Below are positions 41,816 through 52,584 of a DNA stretch of 64,000 nt, piece after piece. Both the position numbers and the translations under genes were made by a program. Positions within the stretch are counted from its first letter, which is position 1; each line of letters starts with the position of its first letter. This DNA comes from Actinernus sp. WN-2022. Its lineage: Eukaryota > Cnidaria > Anthozoa > Actiniaria > Actinernidae. The stretch covers positions 62,001 through 126,000 of the forward strand of contig JAOWCC010000413.1 of the NCBI GenBank assembly GCA_030867875.1, read 5' to 3'. The notes below the pieces were generated by a model that worked only from the letters and a program-made list of their open reading frames with translations, was not told the DNA's origin and did not search any database.

Positions 41816-44083
41816 AGTGCTTATAAGCCCTAGCCAGTTATCTTTGATATCGATTGTACATCGATTGTATATCGACTGTTCCCGTCCTGTAACTCCACTA
41901 CGGAACTCTGCAATACGTTCGCAGACTTCTTTACGGATAAAATAACCAAAATCAGAAATCAGCTTGACTCCTCGGCTATCATGAACACAACGACTATAAA
42001 CCACACATTTGATGCCACTGTTGTCCAAAGTGAACTGACATATTTCACTCCAACTACGGTTGAGGAACTCTCAACAATCATTGGTACCAGTTCGAGTAAG
42101 TACCTGCTATACTCCTTCGCTACTGTCTGGATGATGTCCTACCCACCATTACTAGGATAATCAATCTGTCCTTTGAAAACTGCGAAATGCCATCAACCCT
42201 GAAGCAAGCTGCTTTATCACCTAAATTAAAGAAGCCCTCTCTTGACCATGAGACATTTGCATATAAACAACACCACAGCTGTGAAACAGCATTAGTACGA
42301 GTCCAAAATGATATTCTTAAGGCAATAGATGACCAAAACTGTGTAATTCTGCTCCTCCTCGACCTCTCCGCAGCATTCGATACCGTCGACCACAGTATCC
42401 TCCTACACAGGATGTCCACCAAGTTTGGCATCAAAGAGAAAGCATTAGCCTGGTTCCAGTCCTACCTTACCGACCGTAAACAGTTTGTAAACATCGATGG
42501 TATAGTCTCTTCCAATCATAATCTACATTATGGCGTGCCACAATGCTCTGTTCTAGGTCCCATCTTTTATCTCCTTTATACTGCACCGCTTGGAGATATA
42601 CTACGCAAGCACAACATGTCATTCCACCTATATGCAGACGACACACAGATATACTCCACCTTCGTCTACAATAACTCTGAACAACTTGCCTCATCGAAGC
42701 GCTGTATAGAAACCTGTTTACTTGAGATTGAACAATGGATGACTTGTAATAAACTTAAACTTAACAATGATAAATCTGAACTTTTAATTTTACACTCCCG
42801 CCATCGTCCGTATGCTCTCTTACCATCTCTTGCTATCGGTAATGACACTATATACCCCTCTAGTTATGCCAGAAACATTGGAGTAATCTTCGATGACACT
42901 ATGTCTATGTCTCGCCAGGTTAACTCTATTTGTAAGTCGGCGTTCTACCAACTAAGGAATATTTCTAGAGTAAGAAAATATTTGTCTGTTAGTACTACAG
43001 AAATTCTTCTACACGCATTCGTTACTACTAAGTTAGATAACTGTAACTCCCTTAGCTATTATATGGCGTACCAAAACAACTAATCCAGAAGCTACAATAT
43101 GTCCAAAATGCTGCCGCTCGCATTATATCATGCACGCGTAAATACGATCATGTCACACCTACTTTAAAGGAACTGCACTGGCTACCTGTAAACGAGCGCA
43201 TCACATTCAAGATTCTTCTACTTACTTATAAGTCCCTTAATAACCAAGCACCTGTCTACTTAAGAAATTTATTACACATCTACAAACCTAACAGAATGCT
43301 CCGCTCGTCATCTGACACACTTCGCTTAACTCAACCGATGCCTAGACTTAAAACCTATGGTCAACGCGCGTTTTCTATATCAGCACCTCAAATCTGGAAT
43401 AGCCTACCTGTAGAAATAAGATCCAGCCCGAATGTGAACATCTTTAAATCTAAGCTCAAGTCTTATCTTTTTTGCTCTGCTTATAATCTGAACTAGTTAT
43501 GAATTATTATTACCCATATGTATTACATTGCTACATAGTTTACTTATTACTCGTTACGTTAGTAGATAAGAATTAATTAATTTGTTATTTATACATTATT
43601 GTAAAGCGCATAGAACAGATATGCTATATGCGCTATATAAATATATTATTATTATTATTATTATTATTATTACATGAAGTGGATAGTCCAACGGTAGAAT
43701 ATTTCTTGATTTGGGTGTTGCGTCTACGAGATATAAAGGTTTATATTTCCAATATGCTAATGATGTGATGTCATCACCGACATTTGCTGAATTTCTTTGT
43801 GCTTGTGAATTAAGCTATTTTCTAATTTAGAATATTTTTTTGGTAAAATGACTTTGATAAGCTTCAAACATAACTTAGAATTTAAAAATAGGTAATCTGT
43901 CTCTACCAGCATGCTTTTGTATAATAAGTGTGTCGGTGATGACATCACATCATTAGCATATTGGAAATCTAAACCTTTATATCTCGTAGACGTAACACCC
44001 AAATCAAGAAATAGTCTACCGTTGGACTATCTACTTCATGTACAATCGATATCAAATATAACTGGCTAGGGCTTATATGCACT
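41816..44083. mobile_element. TTAA-flanked foldback nested in the LINE
   Basis: TTAA at 41812-41815 and 44084-44087. The inverted ends AGTGCTTATAAGCCCTAGCC and AGTGCATATAAGCCCTAGCC extend through CAGTTAT.TTTGATATCGATTGTACAT into long foldback arms (43674-44045 folds on itself: TCACCGACA near 43785 and TGTCGGTGA near 43935). Without the nested LINE it is about 455 bp. Removing it with one TTAA restores LINE frame TKL-ICGNHNLRIETG. It is non-coding apart from the nested LINE. Confidence 0.9.
41862..43670 (+). mobile_element. L2/CR1-like LINE nested in the TTAA foldback
   Basis: TACAT duplications (41857-41861, 43671-43675) flank it, and the 3' end is (ATT)n. The linker (NTFADFFTDKITKIRNQL) lies at 41910-41960. 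RT starts near 42187 and shows CETALVRVQNDILKAID, LLLLDLSAAFDTVDH (motif A), GVPQCSVLGPIFYLLYTAPL (motif B, with Cys for Gly), LYADDTQIYSTF (motif C), KLNNDKSELLIL (motif D). About 45 residues (the NFRPISNL-type motif) are missing between SLDHE and TFAYKQHHS. A frameshift/stop at 43081 breaks the C-terminus; LKTYGQRAFSISAPQIWNSL (43343-43402) is in another frame. Confidence 0.9.
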
Positions 44084-44087
44084 TTAA

Positions 44088-44400
44088 TATGTGGTAATCA
44101 CAACCTCAGAATAGAAACCGGTAGACATTCCAACCCTAGAATCCCCCTCGAGCTAAGAACATGCCAACAATGTCAATCAAACTATATTGAGAATGAAATG
44201 CACTTCATATTTCACTGTGACCTATATAATAGAATTAGAAACCAATTCTTTGAAGACATATGTCAGAAATATAAACACTTTAGAAAATAATATTGACCCT
44301 CTTATTTGCAAAAAAACTGGACATTTCATTTTTGAAGCCTTTCAGTTACGGAATCGGTTAATTACACCAAAAACAGTTAAATAATAAACTGAAACAATTA
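44088..44400 (+). pseudogene. C-terminal zinc-knuckle end of the outer LINE
   Basis: The frame reads ICGNHNLRIETGRHSNPR, then CQQCQSNYIENEMHFIFHC (a CxxC...HxxxxC knuckle typical of LINE C-termini), YNRIRNQFFEDI. It shifts at about 44285 (HFRK stop). It joins 41811 once the TTAA foldback is removed. Confidence 0.85.
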
Positions 44401-44552
44401 CTCTTGTTCAATCATTTATTATATTATTATTGTAATTAGTTTATGAATAAATTTATTATATATATATAATTACATATGTAATGTAGTGGCAATACCATTT
44501 ATGTACATGGGAATGCTAATAAATTGTTGTTGTTGTTGTTGTTGGGTACTGC

Positions 44553-44992
44553 GCATGTTGGATAGAAACAGTTAAACTTCCCTCCTTCAATGCTTGATTG
44601 AAAGGATTTTCAATATTTTCCCTGGAGATTGTTCATATACACTGTTTGTTGGTCATTTTTGCATATTTGCTTTGATTTTAAGCATCCCACATGGCCGAGA
44701 GATTCGGTAGTTCATATCAAAATCGATGGAAATAGCTGTTTCGATTCCGGCCCGGAACGCGAAGCCTAGCCGTAACACACCCCTTTTAACTAGCCCATGA
44801 GCTTTGTTGGTAACGAGTTTCTAATCAATGAAATCGATGGAATGGGAACTTCTAAAGCAAAAGAGGTATAAATGTTCCCGCAAAATATTATGTTTGCCAA
44901 TTTCTTCCAATTCCATCCCATAATCTATACTTTCACAATGGCAAACTACTGTGTTCGGAGTATACCACTTGATGATCATGAAGGAAGTAAGG
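44553..44992. other. no gene seen
   Basis: Non-coding sequence between the outer LINE and the next TTAA element. The phrase TTTTAAGCATCCCACATGG (44673-44691) is shared with 12475-12493. Confidence 0.5.
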
Positions 44993-45599
44993 TTAAGATT
45001 ATCGTATACCTTCAGGGTACTGTTCCGGATAAAATTAAGTAGCGTCTCGAATATTCGTCGTATTTTGATAAATTATACCTCATTTTAAAGCTTATAAAAT
45101 TGGCTACAATGATATACCTAAGGTTTGTAAATTTGATAAAAGTGCGATTTTTAAATAAACTTCTTTTCCGAACAAGCGAGTTGGTTTCCAAGAGCTCCAA
45201 CTCCACGGCAATTTAATGCATTTGAGATCGGTTTGCTTTTCTGGACTCCCACAGACCTTGTTTACGAAACTGTGTCGGCGATTGTGGAAATTCGAAGCCG
45301 TTCTGAAGATATTTCGGTCTTCGTGAAACTGCTAACGCGCAATCCAAGTATAGATGCGGGAATCGCTCTCAGCGCCTCTGTTTTAAAAAAAATAAAAATC
45401 ACCGACAGGCTTTTTTAGCTGATATAATTACGAACAATCTGTGAAAATGTGAAGTAATTCGCACAAATTCGCGTCGAGTTGGAGCTTTTTTCAAACTATG
45501 TTTAGAACGAAAATAGAAAGTCAAGAAAACGCTCTGAAAAGTTTTAGCCGGCCGTCGAGACTGATTCTGGTGCCCCGCCTCTTTCACAGCAATCAAACA

Positions 45600-45752
45600 C
45601 CTTCTATATAAAGCAGCCAATGATGTTCAACCAGTGACTGGGAAATGTAACTGTCAAAACTTCCCACCAATTTCTCAGCGGCATGAAAGCAACACAATAA
45701 AAGGTCTTCGCGCTCAGTTGAGTTAGTTTCGCGTTTTCAATCACTCTTCATT
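45600..45752 (+). promoter_or_regulatory. TATA/CCAAT-like promoter before the basic ORF
   Basis: TCTATATAAAGCAGCCAATG (45604-45623) contains TATATAAAG, and a second A/T-rich AATAAAAGG lies at 45693-45702. The ATG of the basic ORF is at 45753. Copy 1 has a CCAATCA in the matching place. Promoter function is inferred from motif and position. Confidence 0.4.
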
Positions 45753-45959
45753 ATGGGCAAAACCAAGAATAAACCGGTCAAACGCCAGAATAAGGCAATT
45801 GCAAAGGCAATAAAGACAAGAAGAAGGCAAAACCAAAGCAGACCAAATGGACGCGGACGACGAAAGAAAAGCACGAGGACAGATAAATTACCCAAAGAAT
45901 CAGCCCGTGAATATATGCTCCGGAAAATGTTAGAGATTGGGCATGTTGTTGTAGCCTAA
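45753..45959 (+). CDS. small very basic protein carried by the TTAA element
   Basis: A 68-residue frame starts MGKTKNKPVKRQNKAIAKAI and contains TRRRQNQSRPNGRGRRKKST, then KESAREYMLRKMLEIGHVVV. The first two thirds are Lys/Arg-rich and probably nucleic-acid-binding or nuclear; the end is a short amphipathic helix. The ATG context (TTCATTATGG) is fair, and a TATA-like box lies about 145 bases upstream. Copy 1 of the family keeps the start (MGKTKR) but stops after about 13 codons. No family is recognised. It may be a captured host sequence or an element-encoded accessory protein. Confidence 0.4.
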   Translation: MGKTKNKPVKRQNKAIAKAIKTRRRQNQSRPNGRGRRKKSTRTDKLPKESAREYMLRKMLEIGHVVVA

Positions 45960-46419
45960 TCTACAACAAAATAGTTTAGCCATTGGTAATAAGAATACAT
46001 AATTTCGAACATTTCTTTGATTTTTTCCTCTTTTTTGAACTCCAAGGACAAGATACTTGTTTTGAAGAAGACATCTACGGATAATTTTAGCGAATACGCT
46101 TCGAATTTACGATGACATATTTATGTTAGAAAAGATTCATATTTATGTTAGAAAAGCCACAGTGCAGAGCAAACTGAACCGAACTGAACTGTAAACAACG
46201 ACGGCGCTTAGCTACGGTTGAATGCTCATGACGATTGATGTGGTGTATGAGCTGTCGATCAAAATATGTAACGCAATCTTCCGGTAAAATGTTTCTTTTT
46301 GAGATTTCTCCTTCTAGATAAAACAAAATTCAACCATTTTTTTTCTGTTGGATACTTAACACTCTAAACTTTTACGTGAATTTTTTTTTTATTTGGCTCT
46401 GAAGCTGTACGATAACCTT

Positions 46420-46594
46420 AATTGACCGATTTAGCTTGTACATTTCTTGTACCAATTCAGGTCACCTGACTTTTCCCTAGCTTGAGTAATGTTTTCTTGT
46501 TTTTACTGTATCCCAAGAGAAAATGTATCAATTTCTCTCTGGAGAGCTGTGATCTTAATTGGAACAACAAATGTACAAGCTCAATCGGTCAATT
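46420..46594. mobile_element. MITE with AATTGACCGATT ends
   Basis: Inverted ends AATTGACCGATTTAGCTTGT and AATTGACCGATTGAGCTTGT (reverse complement of 46575-46594) bound about 175 bases. A TA duplication would fit a Tc1/mariner-type MITE. The left end abuts the TTAA of the preceding element. Confidence 0.7.
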
Positions 46595-46675
46595 ATGAAT
46601 ATTTGGCGAAAAGCGACAATTTTGAATTGATGTAAATAGTCCCCATTCATGACAAAAACTATTTAAATAATTAGC

Positions 46676-48289
46676 TAGCCTCCTCCGCAGGCATCTCTAA
46701 TAGGAACCGACCGACCGGGCCCGGGTTTCCTGTGTGAAGCGCCGAGCGCGAAGCGCGAGGGGCTGAGGCGAGCGCGGAGCGCGAGAAAAGAGAGGAGATG
46801 CCTGCCAAATATCGAATGGTTTGGACGTGTCGCTGTACCTTCATGGACGTGTCGCTGGACCCGGGGTACCCTGGGGATTGTCTGACAAAATATAACAACT
46901 AGGGGTATGCTGGTAAACTGTTTCTCTCGCAAGTCACACAAACATGGCGTCCATTGAGGTTGACAAGGATGATAACGCAACGAAAAAAACGTCGAAAATA
47001 CCGCGTTATGTAAAAAGCAAAATCCCAGCATGTAGTACCGCGTATAATAAGATCGTTCGAGATCACAGGAAACCCAATTCCATTTTTTCTTCTTCTCCGG
47101 TATAAATAAAGATGCCTGCGGAGGAGGCTATATATATATAGCGATCCTAAAGTCAGTCAAAGTGAATCAAATTTCCATCGAGTGTAAAATAGAGGCAGAG
47201 TTGCTTCCAAACGGCACCGCCGACATTTCCGTTGATCTAGTCGAAAATTGATAAGATATTTCGATTATTCGAAAACCAGCAGAGCAAGAAGAAATGCCAA
47301 GAGAACTGCCCTGGAACCCGCAAGCGGTAGCTAGTTTTTATTATATACGGAGCGTTAGCGTTTATACTCCATGGCGAAGCTGTGAAAATAACACGTCGGA
47401 ACGAAGCTGTTAAAATCTCAGTTGAAATTATCACAAACACGCTTGTTCTGCTCATTGATTGGGCGCTCGTTGATTCTTATTTCCACGGGTTATTTCAACA
47501 GTCGCATGTTAGTTTATATGTATCTGAAGTAGATCGAAAATCACTCGTTTATGTTTTGATTAACGGGTTTGATTGAATCTGGAACTTTCACAGTTTTAGC
47601 GGTCGTGCGTGATACACATGAACGGAGCCATAATATGCAAATTTGTTGTGTTTCATACCGTGTACATAGATATCGAGTGCGACGAAAACCTTTGCAGTTG
47701 ATTTAGTCGAAAACCTTTGCAGTTGATTTGGTCGAAAACCTTTCCGAGAACCTTACCAACCAAAAGCCATGTAAATTGCAATTTGACCGAAGAAATCGTG
47801 TCCTCGATTGTGTCCATTATTACAACTAAAAGTTGTTTATTTTATTTCTTCGTGCTCAGTAGACTATACATTGCAATCGGCCCAGAAGAGTCAAAGCCAG
47901 CAAATGACACATCAGTTTTACGGCAGCTACTGTAAAACTTGAGCTTCAAATTTTAATATTCCTCAGGGCTTGCGAGCTTGATCCGGCGATGATAGACTAA
48001 AATCGGCTAGCTCCAAGGTGAGGAGGAGGCTGTATTTCAGGCTACGACGATGAGCGATTTGATTGCTTTCATTCACAAAAATTATGACCCACCCCTCCTC
48101 AAATACATATTATTATGCGCACAAAAACCTGCGCGAAGTGGCGATAACATGTCGATTTTTGGCAGGCATCTCTCTTCTTTTCTGTCTCTCTTCTCTCTCG
48201 GCTCCAATCTCCCTCTCTTTACTTCACCTGCCACAGGGAGCCCATAATCTGATTTCCTCAAAAATTAGAGATGCCTGCGGAGGAGGCTA
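46676..48289. mobile_element. 1.6-kb long-TIR element with 9-bp TSD (MULE-like), composite
   Basis: A perfect 9-bp duplication, ATAATTAGC (46667-46675, 48290-48298), flanks ends that both read TAGCCTCCTCCGCAGGCATC inward. The terminal repeats extend about 150 bp with divergent middles; both include a second AGATGCCTGCC. An extra copy of the end in outward orientation lies at 47111-47132, suggesting an earlier related element inside. Short frames within (for example 47717-47935) have no recognised domain. No transposase was seen. Confidence 0.85.
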
Positions 48290-48298
48290 ATAATTAGC

Positions 48299-49170
48299 AT
48301 GTTGAAAGCTTTTTTTTTTTTTTTTTTTTAAATTGGATCTGTGTCTGTTTGGAGTTTATTTATTATTTATTTTTACTTTTCCCCCAAAAATGGGTCAGTC
48401 TGGCGATGGTAAACGAGACATTTTATCGGGAAGGCCTAAGGTCAAATGGTAATTTATTTTGTTCGAGTACCTTTTATATTTGGCTCTTCCAAAATTCGTC
48501 GTTTTATTTACCCAAATTTTTTATTTCACAGAATTGTAGAAAAAACATTGCTTATTACAAAGAGTATAGCCTTTAAAAGCTAACCCATGTACGAGGATGC
48601 ACTTTTTGCTCTCGAATTTGGCCTAAATGTTTGCATGACAAAATTCCGTGGAGGGAAATTTGGATCTGACAACGGTAAATTGGTTAGGGTTAGGTTACGC
48701 CGATACGACGACAGGAAGACTAATTTTTTAACTCGGACTATTGAATCTAAACGTGCGCCATTACTGGAGGCCGTTCCCTTTGTTCAGCTTTATGCAAAGG
48801 GATTCAGCGGAAGTGATGTGATACACTCAACGATCGCCTGCACAACACAACGCATTGGAGGCATATTTCTATTAAAAACGTCTTCACGTACATAAGAAGA
48901 AACTTATATTTATCTTTGCGAGGTTGGCTACTTTTTTATACACACTATTTCGCGCGATGTGGTTGTCGTGTTAAGCGTATGACATCACTTCCGCTGAATA
49001 ATGAGAACGGCTTCTAGTAATGGCGGACAGGATTTTACCGGTAAATTTGTGGCTTAACTTACCCATTTAAGAATATTTTTTACTATTTCGGATATTTCTA
49101 ACACTGATTGACACTGAAAAAGTGGCAAATCGAAATTGTAAATTTTCGTCGTAGTGGCACTTTAAGTCGA
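48299..49170. other. no gene; inverted repeat around 48760-49025
   Basis: GCGCCATTACTGGAGGCCGTT (48757 on) and AACGGCTTCTAGTAATGGCG (49003 on) are inverted, followed inward by CAGCGGAAGTGATGT in both arms. This is probably a foldback or MITE. A frame at 48587-48895 covers one arm and has no domain. A (T)n run is at 48310-48330. Confidence 0.5.
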
Positions 49171-49274
49171 ATTGAAGGCCAGTAATGACAGATGTCCCAC
49201 ATCAGTCGTCTTGGGTGAAGTCAAACATGTCGCTTTCCTCAAATATGCAAATATCGAAGCGAATTGCGGGAACG

Positions 49275-49282
49275 TGACGTCA
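49275..49282 (+). promoter_or_regulatory. canonical CRE upstream of the M13-like exon
   Basis: A perfect TGACGTCA lies 67 bases upstream of the ATG at 49349. No TATA box is evident between them. The role as a promoter element is inferred. Confidence 0.4.
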
Positions 49283-49348
49283 CTTGGTTATCTTCCGAGA
49301 AGCTCCAGTACAATTGTGTTCCTCCCAGACGAGTTGAGCGAAAGAAAA

Positions 49349-49507
49349 ATGGTAGCATGTCATTCGAGAAAGATGCGACAAATGTCAGTGGTTTTGGCAT
49401 TTTTTGTTGTCGTGGCATTGGTTATGACCGGACTATTCGTATGGCGGTCTGCGTTCTACAATCACGTTAACTCTTCAGTTCTCTGCAATAGCAAACGATG
49501 TTCAACG
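49349..49507 (+). CDS. first coding exon of a neprilysin/ECE-like (M13) membrane peptidase
   Basis: Fifty-three codons run from ATG (AAAATGG context) to a phase-0 donor, ACG|GTACGT, at 49507/49508. Residues 1-11 are short and basic (cytosolic). Residues 12-32 (MSVVLAFFVVVALVMTGLFVW) form a single membrane anchor. Then comes NHVNSSVLCNSKRCST, whose CxSxxC matches the first conserved cysteine pair after the anchor in neprilysin and endothelin-converting enzymes. Those type II membrane zinc peptidases cleave small extracellular peptides. No next exon (for example a PC.DF..Y.CG motif) was found downstream, so the gene is truncated, broken by transposons or has a very long intron. The frame is open upstream to 49172, but the ATG at 49349 is preferred because the anchor follows closely. 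Confidence 0.55.
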
Positions 49508-51292
49508 GTACGTATCGATAATTAATTTTTCTTATATCAATATCAGTCCTCCCCCACAAATATCTCTGAGTTACGGCCGTCAATGCCAAATCATGAACAC
49601 TTAAATATTGTATTAAAATATCGACTGAGCCCTGTGTCTCAAAGCTTTTACTGCTTCGGAGCTCTCGATTTGTTTCCGAGCTCTCGATTTGCTATTTTAT
49701 ATTTTCTTTCTAGATAATGGTATTCTTTGTAAATTGCACATTAAATAAAAGTACAAGTAATTATTGCTCACATACCAAGGTATTAAACGAGAGGACATTG
49801 ATGTTGCATTGGATAGTCCTCACCACTCCCTTTTTAACCGCAACCTGAAGTCACCATGTCAAGTCTACTGAGATGGTTTATGCTGTGTTAAACCTGTTTA
49901 ACATTTCATCGCTCGTTTTGATCTACCATGAATACGTTCAAATGTATGTCTCCTTGACAAAAAACACAAAAAACAGTTAGTTTGTTTATCACTTTTATTA
50001 CTCTGCTGAACGAATTCATTGCCGTATAGTTCAATAATTTCGCGCACCGGTGTAAAAATAGACTTGTTGCCATATATTTTGAAATGCTGGCTTCTTTGCA
50101 GTATAACAAAGAAAACTGTGTTGAATGTGTTTGAAGCGAAATCCTCATGGGCGGCTGTTTTGCAGTTTAGTTATCGCTTCCCGGGTTTATTGATCTTTCC
50201 TCGCTCCCTCATCAAATTCAGTTGCCCGCTGTCAAATGGTTAAAACATGAGTGAGAAATGTAATAAAGACTTGATGAGGGTTTGATTGCATCGCGCTCCC
50301 ATAGAGGAAATAGCTTGGCGTGAATTTCTTGTCATTTCGCAGTTTCATTCATGCATACCACTAATATTGAATAATATTGTAATACTGTAAATTCAAGGCA
50401 TTATTTCATCGTAGACACCTAAGACAGTTAATTTTTGTTGGTAGAATTTCTTTTTTCTCGATTATGACTATTCAATTATTCGGAATTACTAACCAAGGAA
50501 CAATAAAAAAACGAACTTGTGATCATTTCAATTAAGATCATGCTGGTATGACAGTTATCTACGGACGGACGTTTTAGTGCATTAGATAAATACAATCCAA
50601 ATAATGTTGAAATCAAGCTTTACCCCTCTACGCAGACCAATCAAATTCCCCTCCCGCTCAAATATATGTTAATTGTTCTTCGTGTAGTGATGTCGATTTG
50701 ATGTTAGTGATTGTTCATTTGGTGCCGCCTTTGAGCACCAAACACTTTATTGGTCTACAGCAAACTCTGATCAACCATCAAATTGTACTAGCCAAATTAT
50801 GTAGACAAAGTTTTTAGTAATTACTCTTAAGGGGTTGTTGTGCTTACACATATTTTTCAAGATCAAATCGAATTCACTCTAACAGGTGTAACATGAATAG
50901 TCTCTTGCCGCCTCATTTGCATAAAACTGACGATTGCAAATAACACATGTTGTTCTACTCAGAATACTCGACAAAGTGCATTTCTACTTACTATACACAC
51001 AATCATATATACATATACCTTATAAAAGCTACCGTCATTAACTTTAAACATTCTTTAGTTGATAAAATACATTTAAGATTCTCTACTGAGTGATATGCTT
51101 TTCAAAATGGAAGCTAAGACACATAGGCTAAACGTTCGAACAATCCGTGAATATGTTGTACTAAAGTTGGTGCTAAAAAAGTGTGACATTAACAAAGGCC
51201 AACTTTAAACATTATTTAGTTTATATAATACATTTAAGAAACTACCAACTCCCTACTGAGTTATATGCTTTTCAAAATGGAAGCTAAGACAG
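49508..51292. other. no gene seen; spaced direct repeat at 51040-51293
   Basis: It may be intron of the M13-like gene. No exon was recognised. 51040-51125 and 51202-51293 are direct repeats (ACTTTAAACATT.TTTAGTT...GATATGCTTTTCAAAATGG) with about 75 bases between. Short frames elsewhere have no domain character. Confidence 0.5.
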
Positions 51293-51445
51293 TTCTGCCT
51301 TGCTGTCACGTGACCGAGGAGCCAGGCCTTGGGGAGAGACGTGCGTTTTGCAGTCTACAGCAGACAAGTAGTTATTATCGCTGTATTCCCATTGACTGTT
51401 GTGTTGGCAACTCGCAACTGTGACACTGAATCTGTTTTATCGTTA
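51293..51445 (+). repeat. LTR-like sequence upstream of BEL/Pao gag
   Basis: TTCTGCCTTGCTGTCACGTG to TGTTTTATCGTTA matches, inverted, about 63700-63860. It is followed by TGGTAGCAGAGCAAGG, which looks like a primer-binding-site region, and about 100 bases later by a gag ATG. It has a CACGTG E-box. Confidence 0.6.
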
Positions 51446-51559
51446 TGGTAGCAGAGCAAGGTTAGAATCGAAAGACTGTCCACAGTCCACAGTAAGTTAA
51501 ATAGTACGCAAGTATCGCCGTAGAGTCATTGTATAAGTTCGATTGCGATATTAACAAAC

Positions 51560-52480
51560 ATGAGTACTGGCGTGACTGTCGATAAGACTGTGGTCAGTGG
51601 CAATTCCCATGAAATTAATGGCGGGCGTCACGAAATCGAGACAGAGCGCTCTCGCAGGCAAATAAAAGACACCAAAAGGTTTATCGAATAAAGATAAAGA
51701 AAAAAGCTTGCTCGGCAGACGAAAGGAAACACTCGCAAGGCAGTTAAATGCAGCGAATGGTTTACTTAAAGCCTCAGTAAACTCCGCCAATCAGTTCAAA
51801 AAGTAGAAGCCTTGAGGGACTTGAGGAAGCGAGCAATAAAGTATGAATCTTTCCTTGACGGTGAGGGATTGAACCAAAGCCTAGATTATATTGAAGATAT
51901 ATAAATAAGGGAGCGAACAAGTGTATCCAAAGCATGGAGGCTCAAACTTATTGAAAGGGAGAATGAATCCGCGACGCCAACGGGATCTGCGATCGCCTCT
52001 CAGAACGGGTAGTGACACGAGCTCCTCGTCGAAATCCAGCAAAGTAGTAAAGAAAGCTCGCCTTGCTGAGTTGAGACTTGATCAAGCCAGAAAGGAGGCA
52101 GAAAAGAGACAAGCCGGAAGAACGACAACAAACCCTAGAAGATACTCGAAGGTGGGAGGAAGAACGACAGCTAAAACAGAAACGCCGGATAAGATAGCTA
52201 GAGTATGAAACAGAGCAGCTCCGATTAGAAGCTCGGCTAAAAATTGAGGAATAACTGAGGTATCCAGAGAGCCTAGCCAATCGTTTACACGACGTCGAAG
52301 ACGTAGAGACCAGAGATCCGGAGCTTAACACCGCGCCAACCCAGTCTACCCCCCTCAACAATCGTAACGTCACCTTCTTGCTTAACGGAACACAGACAAC
52401 TGAACGTAAGGAATCGGAAGAGAGATTGGACGAATCGTGGGTGCGTAGGTTTTGTGATGGTTTGGAGAGCACAACCTTAA
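51560..52480 (+). pseudogene. BEL/Pao gag remnant
   Basis: The ATG at 51560 starts MSTGVTVDKTVVSGNSHEIN and reads ERSRRQIKDTKRFIE. After frameshifts come RDLRKRAIKYESFLDGEGLN, TSVSKAWRLKLIERENE, GSDTSSSSKSSKVVKKARLA (51950-52090) and ELRLDQARKEAEKRQ. Coiled-coil and Ser/Lys-rich order is typical of BEL/Pao gag. It ends around ESWVRRFCDGLES (52430-52470). The pol at 56525 could be its continuation, separated by later insertions, but this is not proven. Several stops and frameshifts make it inactive. Confidence 0.7.
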
Positions 52481-52584
52481 CTCCCGTAGGTGGCGCTGTT
52501 AAGTTGAGATCGATCTTCGCTAGATCGCTCCCTCGGCGATCCGCTTCGCCGGCGATCCGCTGGAGTGGCCTGCGTTTATTTCAT

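Larger units (their letters stand above)
40295..44543 (+). mobile_element. LINE with 9-bp TSD, holding a nested TTAA foldback
   Basis: The target duplication GGGTACTGC flanks it (40286-40294, 44544-44552), and the 3' end is a (TTG)n tail (44524-44543). The copy is 5' truncated within RT. Coding parts are 40295-41811 and 44088-44290; the 2.27-kb gap is the TTAA element 41816-44083. It inserted beside the truncated TTAA-family element that ends at 40280. Confidence 0.85.
44997..46417 (+). mobile_element. TTAA-flanked element, family 'GATTATCGTATACCTTCAG', copy 2
   Basis: TTAA at 44993-44996 and 46418-46421. The left end is GATTATCGTATACCTTCAGGG and the right end, reverse-complemented, GGTTATCGTACAGCTTCAGA. 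It is related over its length to copy 1 (34622-36128): TTTAAAGCTTATAAAATTGG near 45084, the GTGTCGGCGATT region, and CCCCGCCTCTTTCACAGCAA. It contains a promoter-like stretch and the small basic ORF at 45753. Confidence 0.8.
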
